A stretch of DNA of 64,000 bases from DLKC01 sp002478885 (GTDB taxonomy: Bacteria > Bacteroidota > Bacteroidia > Chitinophagales > Chitinophagaceae): NCBI GenBank assembly GCA_046329585.1, contig JAXLUI010000001.1, positions 310,001-374,000 of the forward strand, given 5' to 3'. The notes below the pieces were generated by a model, which had not been told where the DNA came from, searched no databases, and saw only the letters and a list, made by a program, of their open reading frames with translations. Positions 26,900 to 35,540 of the stretch are shown here, piece after piece. The translations under genes were made by a program, and so were the position numbers. Every line of letters starts with the position of its first letter. Position 1 is the stretch's first letter.

Positions 26900-27637
26900 T
26901 TAGTATCCCGGGCCAGTAACGGAGCCATTACCGGGCGGTATCATATCCCCGTGATTTCCGACAGCATTTTGCGCGGCTGGCGGGAGATAATTTGCTGTTT
27001 GCGAAAGCATCAGTGATCTACTGCTTCCAAACGGAGCTATTGTATCAACAAACCATTGTGCCATACTAGTTGGCATAATGCAGCCATTGGTGGCCGAAGT
27101 GCCGGCACTCCAATGCCACGGATCAAAATCCCACTGTGTATTCGGGTTACCGGCATCCTGGAATGTTGGCACCATAAATATTGTATGATGTTCTGCAAAA
27201 CTGTTGGCGACAACATTTGCAGAGCTGTTATGGGGCAGAACTTGCAAATCCGGGTTGCTATTCATTGAAACATCGTCGGGATACCTGGCATAATAAATCC
27301 GCACTCCCAGTTTTAGCTGGTTACTATTACAACCATTCTGGCAGGCAGCATTTTCAATGTTCCAGATAAAACCTTTTAAGCTCTCCAGGCTAAACCAAAT
27401 ACTGTTTGCATCAGGTACTGTTCCATGGTTCAAAGCCAGCAAGGGCTGATTTATGGTCTTATAATTCACAGAGATCATTCTCGCTGTAGTCGTAGTTAAT
27501 CCCGGAAAAGGCACACCGGCATAACTTTTACATGGTGGGCAAGTGGCTGCATTTACCACGGCCTTCGTAGGCGCGCATGATTGATAAATGATGATACTTA
27601 AAAACAGGATGTTTGTTGCGATGAGTAGTGTTTTCAT
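26900..27637 (-). CDS. Lipoprotein of unknown function, first gene of the two-component operon
   Basis: 245 aa. Signal MKTLLIATNILFLSIIIYQS with lipobox YQSC. The mature part is not a family I recognise; it has a CPPCKSY motif near residue 34, a paired-Cys segment (AACQNGCNSNQLKLGVRIYY) and a Gly/Pro-rich tail (MIPPGNGSVTGPGY). Its position ahead of the membrane protein, kinase and regulator suggests an envelope component linked to that signalling pathway, or simply its output. The stop lies 16 bp before the next start. Confidence 0.65.
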   Translation of the reverse strand: MKTLLIATNILFLSIIIYQSCAPTKAVVNAATCPPCKSYAGVPFPGLTTTTARMISVNYKTINQPLLALNHGTVPDANSIWFSLESLKGFIWNIENAACQNGCNSNQLKLGVRIYYARYPDDVSMNSNPDLQVLPHNSSANVVANSFAEHHTIFMVPTFQDAGNPNTQWDFDPWHWSAGTSATNGCIMPTSMAQWFVDTIAPFGSSRSLMLSQTANYLPPAAQNAVGNHGDMIPPGNGSVTGPGY

Positions 27638-27730
27638 TTTGTTGATTTTTTGTTTTTAAAAAGAGTTTAAAACTATAAAAGCCTGCGGAGATATTTCTCT
27701 ATCCTAATATAAACATTCTGACCCGAAACC

Positions 27731-27772
27731 TCTGTTTTTTCCGAAAACCCCTTTCCGGAAAGGGTTTCAGAG
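27731..27772. promoter_or_regulatory. Nested palindrome upstream of the two-component operon
   Basis: The centre CCTTTCCGGAAAGG (27750-27763) is a perfect palindrome, extended by AAACCC/GGGTTT and by outer arms CTCTG/CAGAG. It ends 94 bp before the lipoprotein ATG. It could be an operator for the LuxR regulator of this operon or an RNA hairpin. Confidence 0.45.
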
Positions 27773-27984
27773 CACAACCAATAATAACCCGTGTGACACT
27801 CCACATCATAATACCGTTAAATAACGGTAGAGTTATCCCGTCCATAATCACTCTTTTTTCAGCTAATCGACGCTGGTAAAACCCAATGCCCTGCTGCAGT
27901 TTTGTTTCGTGTTGCAGAGGATGAATATCCGGTTCAAAAAAATGAATAATGATGAACCCGGCAACATCACTTCAAACTGGCTTC

Positions 27985-28004
27985 GTTGCGTCGCACACTT
28001 GTAC
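27985..28004 (+). repeat. Dispersed intergenic repeat, single arm
   Basis: GTTGCGTCGCACACTTGTAC, exact flavour A consensus, between divergent genes. Confidence 0.9.
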
Positions 28005-28082
28005 TTCCGGAATACAATTGAGCAATGAACCGAGCCTTGCTACGCGTGAAAACAAATCATTCATTAAAACAAAAAATCACTT

Positions 28083-28472
28083 ATGAAAAAATTACTAAGC
28101 ATCGTTATTGCTTTTGCCATCGCACAAGCAAGCATCGCGCAAACAAAAGTTCCAGATGTTGCCAAGTTCAGTTCAGCAACAATAGACCTTGGCAAAGTAA
28201 AACAAGGCGAGCCTGTTTCTGCCATTTTTTCCATTACTAATATCAGCCAAAAACCATTGGTGATCGAACAGGCATCACCAGCCTGCGGTTGTACCATTGC
28301 TGACTATACCAAAACGCCCATTCCACCGGGCGAAAAGGGAATCGTAAAAGCCACTTACAATGCCACAGGTACCGGCACTTTTCACAAAGCGATCACTGTG
28401 AAGTTCGCCGGTGTCAATGAAACCCAAACCATCTTGCTAAACGGTGAAGTCGTAGCGCCCAACAAAGAATAA
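28083..28472 (+). CDS. DUF1573 exported protein
   Basis: 129 aa. Signal peptide MKKLLSIVIAFAIAQASIAQ followed by a single Ig-like DUF1573 domain: ATIDLGKVKQGEPVSAIFSI, ASPACGCTIADYTKTPIPPG, GIVKATYNATGTGTFHKAIT. The CGC motif is typical. These small periplasmic or surface proteins are abundant in Bacteroidota with no assigned role. It lies 29 bp upstream of the four-repeat T9SS cargo gene and is probably co-transcribed with it. Confidence 0.92.
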   Translation: MKKLLSIVIAFAIAQASIAQTKVPDVAKFSSATIDLGKVKQGEPVSAIFSITNISQKPLVIEQASPACGCTIADYTKTPIPPGEKGIVKATYNATGTGTFHKAITVKFAGVNETQTILLNGEVVAPNKE

Positions 28473-28501
28473 CCCATCTAAAACATCAAAAACCTTACAA
28501 C

Positions 28502-31147
28502 ATGAAAAAGATTTTTATTACCTGTTGTGCGATAGTCACTTTGTGTAGTGCACACGCACAGAACCAAAATCATTGCGTCCAGCAGTTATTGTTTGATGAC
28601 TTTAATAATCCACCAGCCTGGACACCAATACCGGCAACAGGAAATGCAAATTCAATTAGCGGAGGCAAATTTAATTTTAATAGTACGCCAGGCGCCGGGT
28701 ATAACCGGCAATACCAGTTTGTGCCAAATTTATCTGTCAACTCGCAGGCAATTTTTGGGAGAATTAAATTGTTTGTCAACAGCGGAAACGCGCCAGGCCA
28801 TCACATTCTAACGCTGTACGAAAACGGGCCTTTCGATCCCGTTTCACTTGACGCTGGTGGTGGTTATGCCCCCACACTTAATGACGCCATTATCGTTGAC
28901 CTCACGGCACAGTATGGACCTGCAACGGCGACCTCAAATCCTAGTCCGACAGACCCATCTAATCTCTGGCAATTCAATCTGAGGTATAAGCAAGGAACAA
29001 ATCTCGTAACCTGTCCAACAAAAATTAATATCCCGGCGTTACAAACACCTTACTACATCCAACTGGAAAGAGGCGGAAATATGTTAAAGCTTAGCGTCTT
29101 TTCTGACCCTGGTTATACGACACATATTCCGGGATCACCTATTTGTTTCCCGATTACCGGTACGCTTAAGCCATTAAGTTTTGTAAATCTCGGCGTTTAT
29201 ACATGGGCAAGCGCATTCAGAATTCTTAATGCTCAATTAGATTCGCTTTCCATTTGCAGCGGGACAGATCTGGTTGTGTGCACCCCAGCTTGTGACACAT
29301 CCTGTCATCTCACGTTAACATCGGGAGGCAGTTCCGGCACATCGCTTTCATGTGGAAAGACACTAAAAATGAAATGCAACAAAAAATATAATCTTACTCC
29401 TTCGCTGAGTTGCGCCGGCAGTGCTGTGACGGGGACCTCGCTCACCGATAACTATGGCAATACTCCATTTTGGGCAACTACTTTTATCTCCAATAATGGT
29501 AGCGGCACGCTATCTGTTCCCGGTGGTATTCAGCCTGGAAATTATACACTCACTTATTATTATGGCAAAGGTGGCAACACCTGCGACTCCTGCAAATTCA
29601 CCTTGAAAATAGATTGCCAATGCAACTGCACCCTAAATACGACTGTTAGCATAAATAGCATTAAGACCAATTTGCAATGTGGTGATACTACATCACTAAC
29701 ATGTAAAACCAAATACAAATTCACCAGATCATTAAAATGCCGGGGAGATAGTATCACCCAGGTTACGGCAGTACAGTTTCATGATGTTTCCGGCAATACC
29801 CCTGCATGGGCTAACCCATTCATAACAAACCTGGGAAATGGTATACTTAATGTACCCACCAATGTTAGCGGCATTTATTCACTTACCTATTATTGGGGTT
29901 CATATGGCAGCACCTGCGATTCCTGCACCTACTACCTGAAAATTAACTGCTGTGGAAATTGCAGCTTCAGTCTTACTATAGACGGCGGCTCCATCGCCAA
30001 TGCGCACCCAAATTGTGGAGACACTATTAAAGGTATGCAATGCACAGGTCACTATTATTTCAACCCGGTATTAACCTGTGATTCATCAACTACCAATTCG
30101 GCTATAACAAGTGTAAGTATAAAAGACGCTCTCAATAGCACGCCTGCATGGACCGTTGGATTTAGTGGCACCGGTAATCTTAACATACCAACGGGCGTAA
30201 GCGGTCTATATACACTCAGTTATTCCTGGGGTTCTAACGGCATTGCCTGCGATTCCTGTAAATATTACCTGAACATTACCTGCTGTGATGCGAGTTGTAA
30301 GCTTAGCGGAACAATCAGGCCTTTACGATTAAGAGTTCCTCAGCCCTATAATTGCGGAGATACGGCATCCGTCTCCTGTAACAATAGTTATGATTTTGTG
30401 CAATCATTAAAATGCAATATCGATACCGTCGCACACCTTGTAAGTATGACGCTTACTGATCCTCTCGGCGCAGTCCCGTCCTGGGCAACAGCATTCGTGG
30501 CGAACTTAGGCAATGGCACGCTTACGATCCCAACAGGTATCAACAGTGGAATATATACGCTTACTTATAAATGGGGAACGAACGGACTGCTCTGCGACTC
30601 GTGCAAAATGTATTTAAAGGTTACCTGCTGCGCCAGCTTCTACGCAAGTGCCGGACCAGATATTGCTGCATGCTGCGGCGGCGCCCAATTCAATGCTGTG
30701 GCATCCGGAGGCATCGCTCCTTATACTTACTCATGGACTCCCTCAACGGGGCTTTCGAATGCTGCTATCGCCAATCCCATCTGCACTTTATCCGGGACGT
30801 ATACCGTTACAGTTAAAGACGCTTATGGATGCGTAGTTACCGACCAGGCTGTGGCAACCATCGCAACAGGTTCCGGGAGTTGCTGCCGTAATACTGTTGT
30901 GGAAGAAAGTATCAGGACAACGATCACGGTCTCCCCCAACCCAACTACCAATAGTTTTAAAATAGCGGGTTTAAAAAATCGAATCGCTTCTTTGGATATC
31001 TTCAATTTCCAGGGTGTCAAAGTTGAACAGCATCAATTGGTTACTGACGGAAATAGTTTCGGCACACGATTACCAAAGGGGATTTACATGTTGCATTTTA
31101 CATTTAAAGATGGCACAACGCAATTACTGCAACTGATCAAAAATTAG
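28502..31147 (+). CDS. T9SS cargo protein with four tandem Cys-rich repeats
   Basis: 881 aa. Signal peptide at the start (MKKIFITCCAIVTLCSAHAQ). Residues about 25-255 form an N-terminal beta-rich domain (binding of ligand unknown). Four tandem repeats of 105-115 residues follow (about 263-372, 374-482, 484-594 and 595-710). Each has the pattern CGDT or CGKT ... C ... SLKC ... NTPAWA ... NLGNGTLNIPTG ... YTLTYYWGSNG ... CDSCKYYLKIxC. I do not recognise this repeat. A PKD/SprB-like Ig domain follows (712-785; GGIAPYTYSWTPSTGLSN), then a T9SS type A tail (SPNPTTNSFKI ... LPKGIYMLHF). Predicted as an exported surface protein stabilised by disulfides. Confidence 0.85.
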   Translation: MKKIFITCCAIVTLCSAHAQNQNHCVQQLLFDDFNNPPAWTPIPATGNANSISGGKFNFNSTPGAGYNRQYQFVPNLSVNSQAIFGRIKLFVNSGNAPGHHILTLYENGPFDPVSLDAGGGYAPTLNDAIIVDLTAQYGPATATSNPSPTDPSNLWQFNLRYKQGTNLVTCPTKINIPALQTPYYIQLERGGNMLKLSVFSDPGYTTHIPGSPICFPITGTLKPLSFVNLGVYTWASAFRILNAQLDSLSICSGTDLVVCTPACDTSCHLTLTSGGSSGTSLSCGKTLKMKCNKKYNLTPSLSCAGSAVTGTSLTDNYGNTPFWATTFISNNGSGTLSVPGGIQPGNYTLTYYYGKGGNTCDSCKFTLKIDCQCNCTLNTTVSINSIKTNLQCGDTTSLTCKTKYKFTRSLKCRGDSITQVTAVQFHDVSGNTPAWANPFITNLGNGILNVPTNVSGIYSLTYYWGSYGSTCDSCTYYLKINCCGNCSFSLTIDGGSIANAHPNCGDTIKGMQCTGHYYFNPVLTCDSSTTNSAITSVSIKDALNSTPAWTVGFSGTGNLNIPTGVSGLYTLSYSWGSNGIACDSCKYYLNITCCDASCKLSGTIRPLRLRVPQPYNCGDTASVSCNNSYDFVQSLKCNIDTVAHLVSMTLTDPLGAVPSWATAFVANLGNGTLTIPTGINSGIYTLTYKWGTNGLLCDSCKMYLKVTCCASFYASAGPDIAACCGGAQFNAVASGGIAPYTYSWTPSTGLSNAAIANPICTLSGTYTVTVKDAYGCVVTDQAVATIATGSGSCCRNTVVEESIRTTITVSPNPTTNSFKIAGLKNRIASLDIFNFQGVKVEQHQLVTDGNSFGTRLPKGIYMLHFTFKDGTTQLLQLIKN

Positions 31148-31160
31148 CGTGTCCTTTATT

Positions 31161-31191
31161 AAAAAAGCAGGGTATTGTTCCCTGCTTTTTT
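31161..31191 (+). terminator. Rho-independent terminator
   Basis: AAAAAGCAGGG / CCCTGCTTTTT stem with a 7-nt loop, 14 bp after the stop of the four-repeat cargo gene. Confidence 0.88.
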
Positions 31192-31279
31192 GTTGATTAA
31201 AACCCGCGCAAACCAGCGATTGGCAGAATCGTATTGCAACCGACCCACGCGTATAAAAGTACCGCCATGAAAGTGGAAC

Positions 31280-31299
31280 TGTGAACCGAGCGTGGCAAC
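31280..31299 (-). repeat. Dispersed intergenic repeat, degraded arm
   Basis: The core is diverged (about 11 of 20 positions, ending GGCAAC), but the outer flank GATGCCATGAAATACTATTG matches the extended consensus well. Confidence 0.5.
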
Positions 31300-31445
31300 A
31301 GCCGATGCCATGAAATACTATTGCTTGTAACATCATTTTTCGTGACTACTCCCCTCCTGGATAAAACTGAAAATCTTATGTGTGTTCTTCCATTAGACCG
31401 CGTGGAAGGAAGGCAAAATAAAACCGGTTGTCGCTATCTTTAATC

Positions 31446-32747
31446 ATGCGATCTTATTTCAATTTGAAAGAGCAGGGCACAACAATACAAAAAGAAGTTA
31501 TTGCCGGCATCTCCAGTTTCCTTGCTACGGCATATATTATTGTTGTGAATCCCTCCATTCTCAGCCAAACAGGTATGCCGTTTAGTGGAGTTCTAACAGC
31601 CACGGTGTTGGTATGTTTTTTTAGTTCTCTCCTGATGGGACTTTATGCAAAGAACCCGGTTATAGTTGCGCCGGGCATGGGATTGAATGCCTTTTTTACT
31701 TACACGGCTGTAATGGGTATGGGCGTTGCCTGGCAAACGGCATTGGGCGCGGTTTTCTGGTCGGGTATTTTCTTTTTGTTGTTATCGGTGTTTAACATCC
31801 GCACCTTTATTGTGCAGGCAATACCAAAAACATTGCGGTATGCCATTGCCGTTGGTATTGGTTTATTCATTACACTTATTGGTTTAAAGAATGGTGGATT
31901 TATTGTTAGCAACGATGCTACCTTAATTACCCACGCTGCAATTAATCCTTCGCTGCTGATCTTTGTCGCAGGGTTATTACTAACCGCCATTATGCTGGTG
32001 CGCAAAATAAAGGCAGCGATACTCATCGGCATTGTTATTATCACCGTATTTGCAACTGGCATCGGCAGATTTTGGAATAATGCCACGCCCATCGTAAGCT
32101 TTAATGGTGTTTTTGCGGCACCTGATTTTAGTTTGCTAGGCCAGCTCGATCTTTGGGGCTCCCTGCACTTGTCTGTACTGCCTGTAATTTTCGCATTTGT
32201 ATTTACCGATCTCTTTGACAGCCTTTCAACACTTGTTGGTTTATCTGAAGCCGCGAATCTTGTAGATGAACATGGCGATCCACGCAATATCAAACGCGCA
32301 TTGATTACCGATGCTGTTGCGACCACCATTGCCGGTCTTTTAGGAAGCAGCCCGGGCACGGCTTATATTGAGTCGGCCGTTGGCATAGAACAGGGCGGAC
32401 GCACCGGTTTAACTGCGGTGATTGCGGCATTACTTTTTCTTCCCTTTCTTTTTTTGGCGCCATTACTCAGCATGGTTCCAGCCATTGCCACTGCGCCTGC
32501 GCTGGTTTTAGTGGGCGCATTTATGGTGCGCCCGGTAACGAAGATCAACTGGCAAATGACAGAGGAAGCCATACCTGCCTTTATCGCGATGGCGCTGATA
32601 CCATTTACCTACTCCATTACACAAGGAATTCTTTGGGGCTTTCTTAGCTGGACTATTATTAAACTGGCTGCAGGCAAGGGAAAAGAGTTATCATTCACAT
32701 TAATCGTTATCGATTTGTTTTGTGTACTTGCATTGTGGTTGGGATAA
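31446..32747 (+). CDS. NCS2-family purine permease (AzgA-like)
   Basis: 433 aa from the ATG at 31446 (MRSYFNLKEQGTTIQKEVIA); an upstream ATG at 31428 lies within a likely promoter box. Family motifs: GISSFLATAYIIVVNPSIL, VAPGMGLNAFFTYTAVMGMG, FVFTDLFDSLSTLVGLSEAA and SSPGTAYIESAVGIEQGGRT, which are the substrate-site loops of AzgA-type adenine/guanine/hypoxanthine-proton symporters. Twelve to fourteen membrane helices. It imports purine bases; a purine nucleoside phosphorylase gene occurs at 48806, not linked. TATCTTTA at 31434-31441 looks like a -7 element, which would leave almost no leader. Confidence 0.9.
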   Translation: MRSYFNLKEQGTTIQKEVIAGISSFLATAYIIVVNPSILSQTGMPFSGVLTATVLVCFFSSLLMGLYAKNPVIVAPGMGLNAFFTYTAVMGMGVAWQTALGAVFWSGIFFLLLSVFNIRTFIVQAIPKTLRYAIAVGIGLFITLIGLKNGGFIVSNDATLITHAAINPSLLIFVAGLLLTAIMLVRKIKAAILIGIVIITVFATGIGRFWNNATPIVSFNGVFAAPDFSLLGQLDLWGSLHLSVLPVIFAFVFTDLFDSLSTLVGLSEAANLVDEHGDPRNIKRALITDAVATTIAGLLGSSPGTAYIESAVGIEQGGRTGLTAVIAALLFLPFLFLAPLLSMVPAIATAPALVLVGAFMVRPVTKINWQMTEEAIPAFIAMALIPFTYSITQGILWGFLSWTIIKLAAGKGKELSFTLIVIDLFCVLALWLG

Positions 32748-32791
32748 TAAAAAAGCATTTTGAACCCGGCTGTTGTGGCTGTAGCGACTTC

Positions 32792-32811
32792 GTTGCGTCG
32801 CACTCTTGTGC
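32792..32811 (+). repeat. Dispersed intergenic repeat, single arm
   Basis: GTTGCGTCGCACTCTTGTGC, flavour A. It faces the arm at 33502 with the metzincin-like gene between. Confidence 0.85.
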
Positions 32812-32888
32812 TGCTGCACTAATCTGAACCAACAATAGAAAGAAGCATTGTAAAACAAATTAGGGACGGTACGTCAGTCAATTTTATT

Positions 32889-33413
32889 TCATTTTCCCCA
32901 TCCAGGCACAGGAGTGGCAGGATCAAAGAGTTCATCAAGATAATAATCGCGCTTATATAACTGGTTGCAGGAATCATCTATAGGATATGCGCATGGAGAA
33001 TAAAGTGTAAGATCATCAGGATACATAATACTTTTTGCATCACCGTTTGGCAAGCGCAATTCAGTGTGTTCCCTACCTAATATGCAATGCCCCAACTCAT
33101 GGAAGATAAGTGTTTCTAATTGGCTGCTGTTTTGCCAGCATTTGATGTTTGGATTTATGGAAATGATTTTTTGAATATCATTTTTGGAAGAAGTAACATT
33201 TGAATTTGCACAATAAATGCCAGAGAGAGAAGAATCATACATTATTATGAGATTGTTGACGGTAATAGTATGACCTCGTTGTAACGCTGCGGCAACAAAA
33301 CTATCTACACAAGGCTGGAATTCAGGAGGTATATTAAGTACTGGTGTAAAATTGTTTTCCCTCTGGCATGCATACATGAAAACAATGCAGGCAATACAAA
33401 TTTTTTTAACCAT
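32889..33413 (-). CDS. Metzincin-like lipoprotein (putative zinc protease)
   Basis: 174 aa. Lipoprotein signal MVKKICIACIVFMYACQREN with lipobox MYAC. The zinc motif is FHELGHCILGREH: HExxH, then Gly and a third His at one residue more than the metzincin HExxHxxGxxH. A SIMYP segment about 20 residues later could be the Met-turn. Several other cysteines (CVDSF, YCANS, KCWQ, HCIL, PCAY, DSCNQ) suggest disulfides. If active, it is a small membrane-anchored periplasmic or surface zinc protease. Its DNA is visibly more AT-rich than its neighbours, and two inward-facing repeat arms bracket it. Confidence 0.72.
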   Translation of the reverse strand: MVKKICIACIVFMYACQRENNFTPVLNIPPEFQPCVDSFVAAALQRGHTITVNNLIIMYDSSLSGIYCANSNVTSSKNDIQKIISINPNIKCWQNSSQLETLIFHELGHCILGREHTELRLPNGDAKSIMYPDDLTLYSPCAYPIDDSCNQLYKRDYYLDELFDPATPVPGWGK

Positions 33414-33501
33414 ACATGCTGCTTTGTGAAATGTGGTAATATTTTTTCTGATGAAAATAGTTTATGTTGATGAAACAATGTCTGCCGCATTTTGTTGTGG
33501 C

Positions 33502-33521
33502 GTACAAGTGAGTGACACAAC
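33502..33521 (-). repeat. Dispersed intergenic repeat, single arm
   Basis: GTACAAGTGAGTGACACAAC, flavour B. The outer flank GCCGCCATGAAATACAATAG is one of the best copies of the extended consensus. Confidence 0.9.
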
Positions 33522-33552
33522 ACTGCCGCCATGAAATACAATAGCCGGCAAC

Positions 33553-35256
33553 CTAAATATTTCCTTTCTTCATTTCCGTTACCGCGTAGTCGCAGGCACG
33601 TGCGGTGAGTGCCATGTAAGTAAGCGACGGATTCACACAAGAGCCGCTCGCCATGCAACTGCCATCGGTGATGAATACGTTTGGCACCTCATGCATTTGA
33701 TTGAAAGCATTGAGCACAGAAGTTTTTGGATCACGGCCCATGCGTGCCGTACCCATTTCGTGGTTGGCATTGCCCGGGAATGAAATGGTGCCGGCTACCT
33801 TTACATCTTTATAGCCCACCTTTTCAAGCATTTCTTTTCCTGTTGCTGCAATGTCTTTATGCATATTCTGCTCGTTGTCGCGAAAAGAACAATCGACCTG
33901 GATCGTTGGCCTGCCCCATGGGTCTTTTTTATCGTGGTTAAGTGTAACACGATTGTCTTCATAAGGCAAGGTCTCACCAAAAGCATATAAGCTTACCGAC
34001 CATTCGCCCGGCGCACTGAGTTCGGTCTTTAAGTCAGTGCCAATCGCTGCACCGTGTTGTTGCCGGCCCCGATAAGCCCCGCCGGCAAAGTGATAACCGC
34101 GCAAAAAACCGGGAGATACATCATGTACATTCTTAAATCGTGGTATGTATACCGGGCTGGGCCTGCGGCCATAATAGTAACTGTCTTCAAAGCCTTCTAC
34201 AGTTGCAGAGATAGAAAGTCCTTTGTGATGATCCATCAGGTTGCGGCCTACCTGGTCACTGCCATTGCCAAGCCCGTTGGGAAAACGATTGGAAATGGAG
34301 TTGAGCAATATGAATGCGGTAGCCACCGTTGCCGCATTTAAAAAAATAACCTTAGCGTAGAACTCTTCTGTTTGTTTTGTTGTGGTATCGAGTATTTCCA
34401 CACCTGTGGCTCTTTGTTTCTGCTCATCATAGAGCACTTTGTTCACCATTGCGTTTGGCCGCACGGTAAGATTACCCGTTGCATACGCAGCGGGCATGGT
34501 GCCGGCATTGGTGCTAAAGTATGCACCAAAAGGACAGCCTCTGTGACAAAGATCTCTTGCCATGCATTGTCCCCTACCCTGGATTGGCTTTGTCAGGTTG
34601 GCTGTGCGACCGATGATTACTTTCCTGTCTTTATATACCGATTCAATTTTCTGTTTGAAAGATTTCTCCACGCAATTCATTTCAAATGGCGGTTGAAATT
34701 TACCATCGGGTAACTGCGGAATATTTTCTATTGAACCGCTTACTCCAATGAAAGATTCCACGCGGTCGTACCACGATTCAAGATCTTTATAGCGAATAGG
34801 CCAATCCACACCATGGCCATCTTTCAGGTTGGCTTCGAAATCGAGATCGCTCCAGCGATAACAGGCCCTTGCCCATAAGAGCGAACGGCCGCCTACTATA
34901 TCTCCACGTATCCAGTCGAAGCGCTTTATTTCATCGTAGGGATTCTCTTTATCGTTGATGTAAAAGTGCTTGTTGTCTTCTTTGTAAGAGTAATGCCGGC
35001 TCTGCACATAGCAACGTTCTTTGTCTTTTTTGTCCAGGCTTAAATGATGTTCAAATTCCCATGGGTCTTTTGTCGCGGTCGGGTAATCCTTTACATGCTC
35101 TACCATACGGCCGCGCTCCAGTAACAGTACTTTCAATCCTTGTTCACACAATTCTTTTGCAGCCCAACCACCCGTTATGCCTGAGCCGACAATAATTGCA
35201 TCGTACGTGTTTTGTTGTTTTGCTTTTGTATTAAGGTGTAAGCTATCGCCGGGCAT
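33553..35256 (-). CDS. GMC-family FAD-dependent oxidoreductase
   Basis: 567 aa. N-terminal FAD site (YDAIIVGSGITGGWAAKELC, VLLLERG), substrate-loop segment GGRSLLWARACYRW, and C-terminal GMC region (GNANHEMGTARMG, NVFITDGSCMASGSCVNPSL). The HE-x-G-T-x-RMG and C-terminal NPSLT segments fit the glucoside 3-dehydrogenase/gluconate dehydrogenase branch of GMC enzymes, which in Bacteroidota often oxidise sugars or polyols. No signal peptide and no adjacent small subunit or cytochrome gene. The electron acceptor is unknown. Confidence 0.88.
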   Translation of the reverse strand: MPGDSLHLNTKAKQQNTYDAIIVGSGITGGWAAKELCEQGLKVLLLERGRMVEHVKDYPTATKDPWEFEHHLSLDKKDKERCYVQSRHYSYKEDNKHFYINDKENPYDEIKRFDWIRGDIVGGRSLLWARACYRWSDLDFEANLKDGHGVDWPIRYKDLESWYDRVESFIGVSGSIENIPQLPDGKFQPPFEMNCVEKSFKQKIESVYKDRKVIIGRTANLTKPIQGRGQCMARDLCHRGCPFGAYFSTNAGTMPAAYATGNLTVRPNAMVNKVLYDEQKQRATGVEILDTTTKQTEEFYAKVIFLNAATVATAFILLNSISNRFPNGLGNGSDQVGRNLMDHHKGLSISATVEGFEDSYYYGRRPSPVYIPRFKNVHDVSPGFLRGYHFAGGAYRGRQQHGAAIGTDLKTELSAPGEWSVSLYAFGETLPYEDNRVTLNHDKKDPWGRPTIQVDCSFRDNEQNMHKDIAATGKEMLEKVGYKDVKVAGTISFPGNANHEMGTARMGRDPKTSVLNAFNQMHEVPNVFITDGSCMASGSCVNPSLTYMALTARACDYAVTEMKKGNI

Positions 35257-35348
35257 ACCGTTGAGATTTTTGTTGCAAAGTGAGTTTTAAAATTAGGGCA
35301 TAGAAACGTAGTTGCGCAGAAAATATTATGGAGCTGGGGGTAGTTCAG

Positions 35349-35428
35349 GCGGCATCACTCACTTATGCAATAAAGACAGGTGCGTTTTGCTCATGGCCGT
35401 TGCTAAAGTACAAGTGTGCGACGCAACT
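35349..35428. repeat. Dispersed intergenic repeat, inward-facing pair
   Basis: Left arm 35349-35368 (diverged flavour B, core TCACTCACTT) and right arm 35409-35428 GTACAAGTGTGCGACGCAAC (flavour A), with only 40 nt between them. Confidence 0.82.
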
Positions 35429-35484
35429 ATCGCTTCATCCCTGTACTTAAGCCCGGTACAGCATAAGCCTTCATTTACTACAAT

Positions 35485-35515
35485 AAAAAATGGTGAATGA
35501 AAAAGTCATTCACCA
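35485..35515 (-). terminator. Terminator of hutU
   Basis: TGGTGAATGA / TCATTCACCA, a 10-bp perfect stem with a 5-nt loop; read on the minus strand it is followed by a run of six T. It lies 26 bp beyond the hutU stop. Confidence 0.85.
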
Positions 35516-35540
35516 GTATAATTTATTGCCGGATTAAATG

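Larger units (their letters stand above)
27638..28082. other. Intergenic region between divergent genes
   Basis: 445 bp between the two-component operon and the DUF1573 gene. It holds the palindrome at 27731-27772 and a repeat arm at 27985-28004. Nothing else recognised. Confidence 0.45.

Noticed and set aside
24767..27637. Two-component operon as source of the main repeat
   Set aside because: No nuclease or transposase motif in any of the four proteins; repeat arms nearby are just the usual intergenic copies.
30425..30445. Match to the repeat core inside the four-repeat cargo gene (CCGTCGCACACCTTG)
   Set aside because: It has a shifted base, no flanking consensus and lies in conserved coding sequence; chance similarity.
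31700..32359. 219-codon minus-strand frame inside the NCS2 permease
   Set aside because: Antisense shadow produced by permease codon usage; it resembles nothing and has no promoter.
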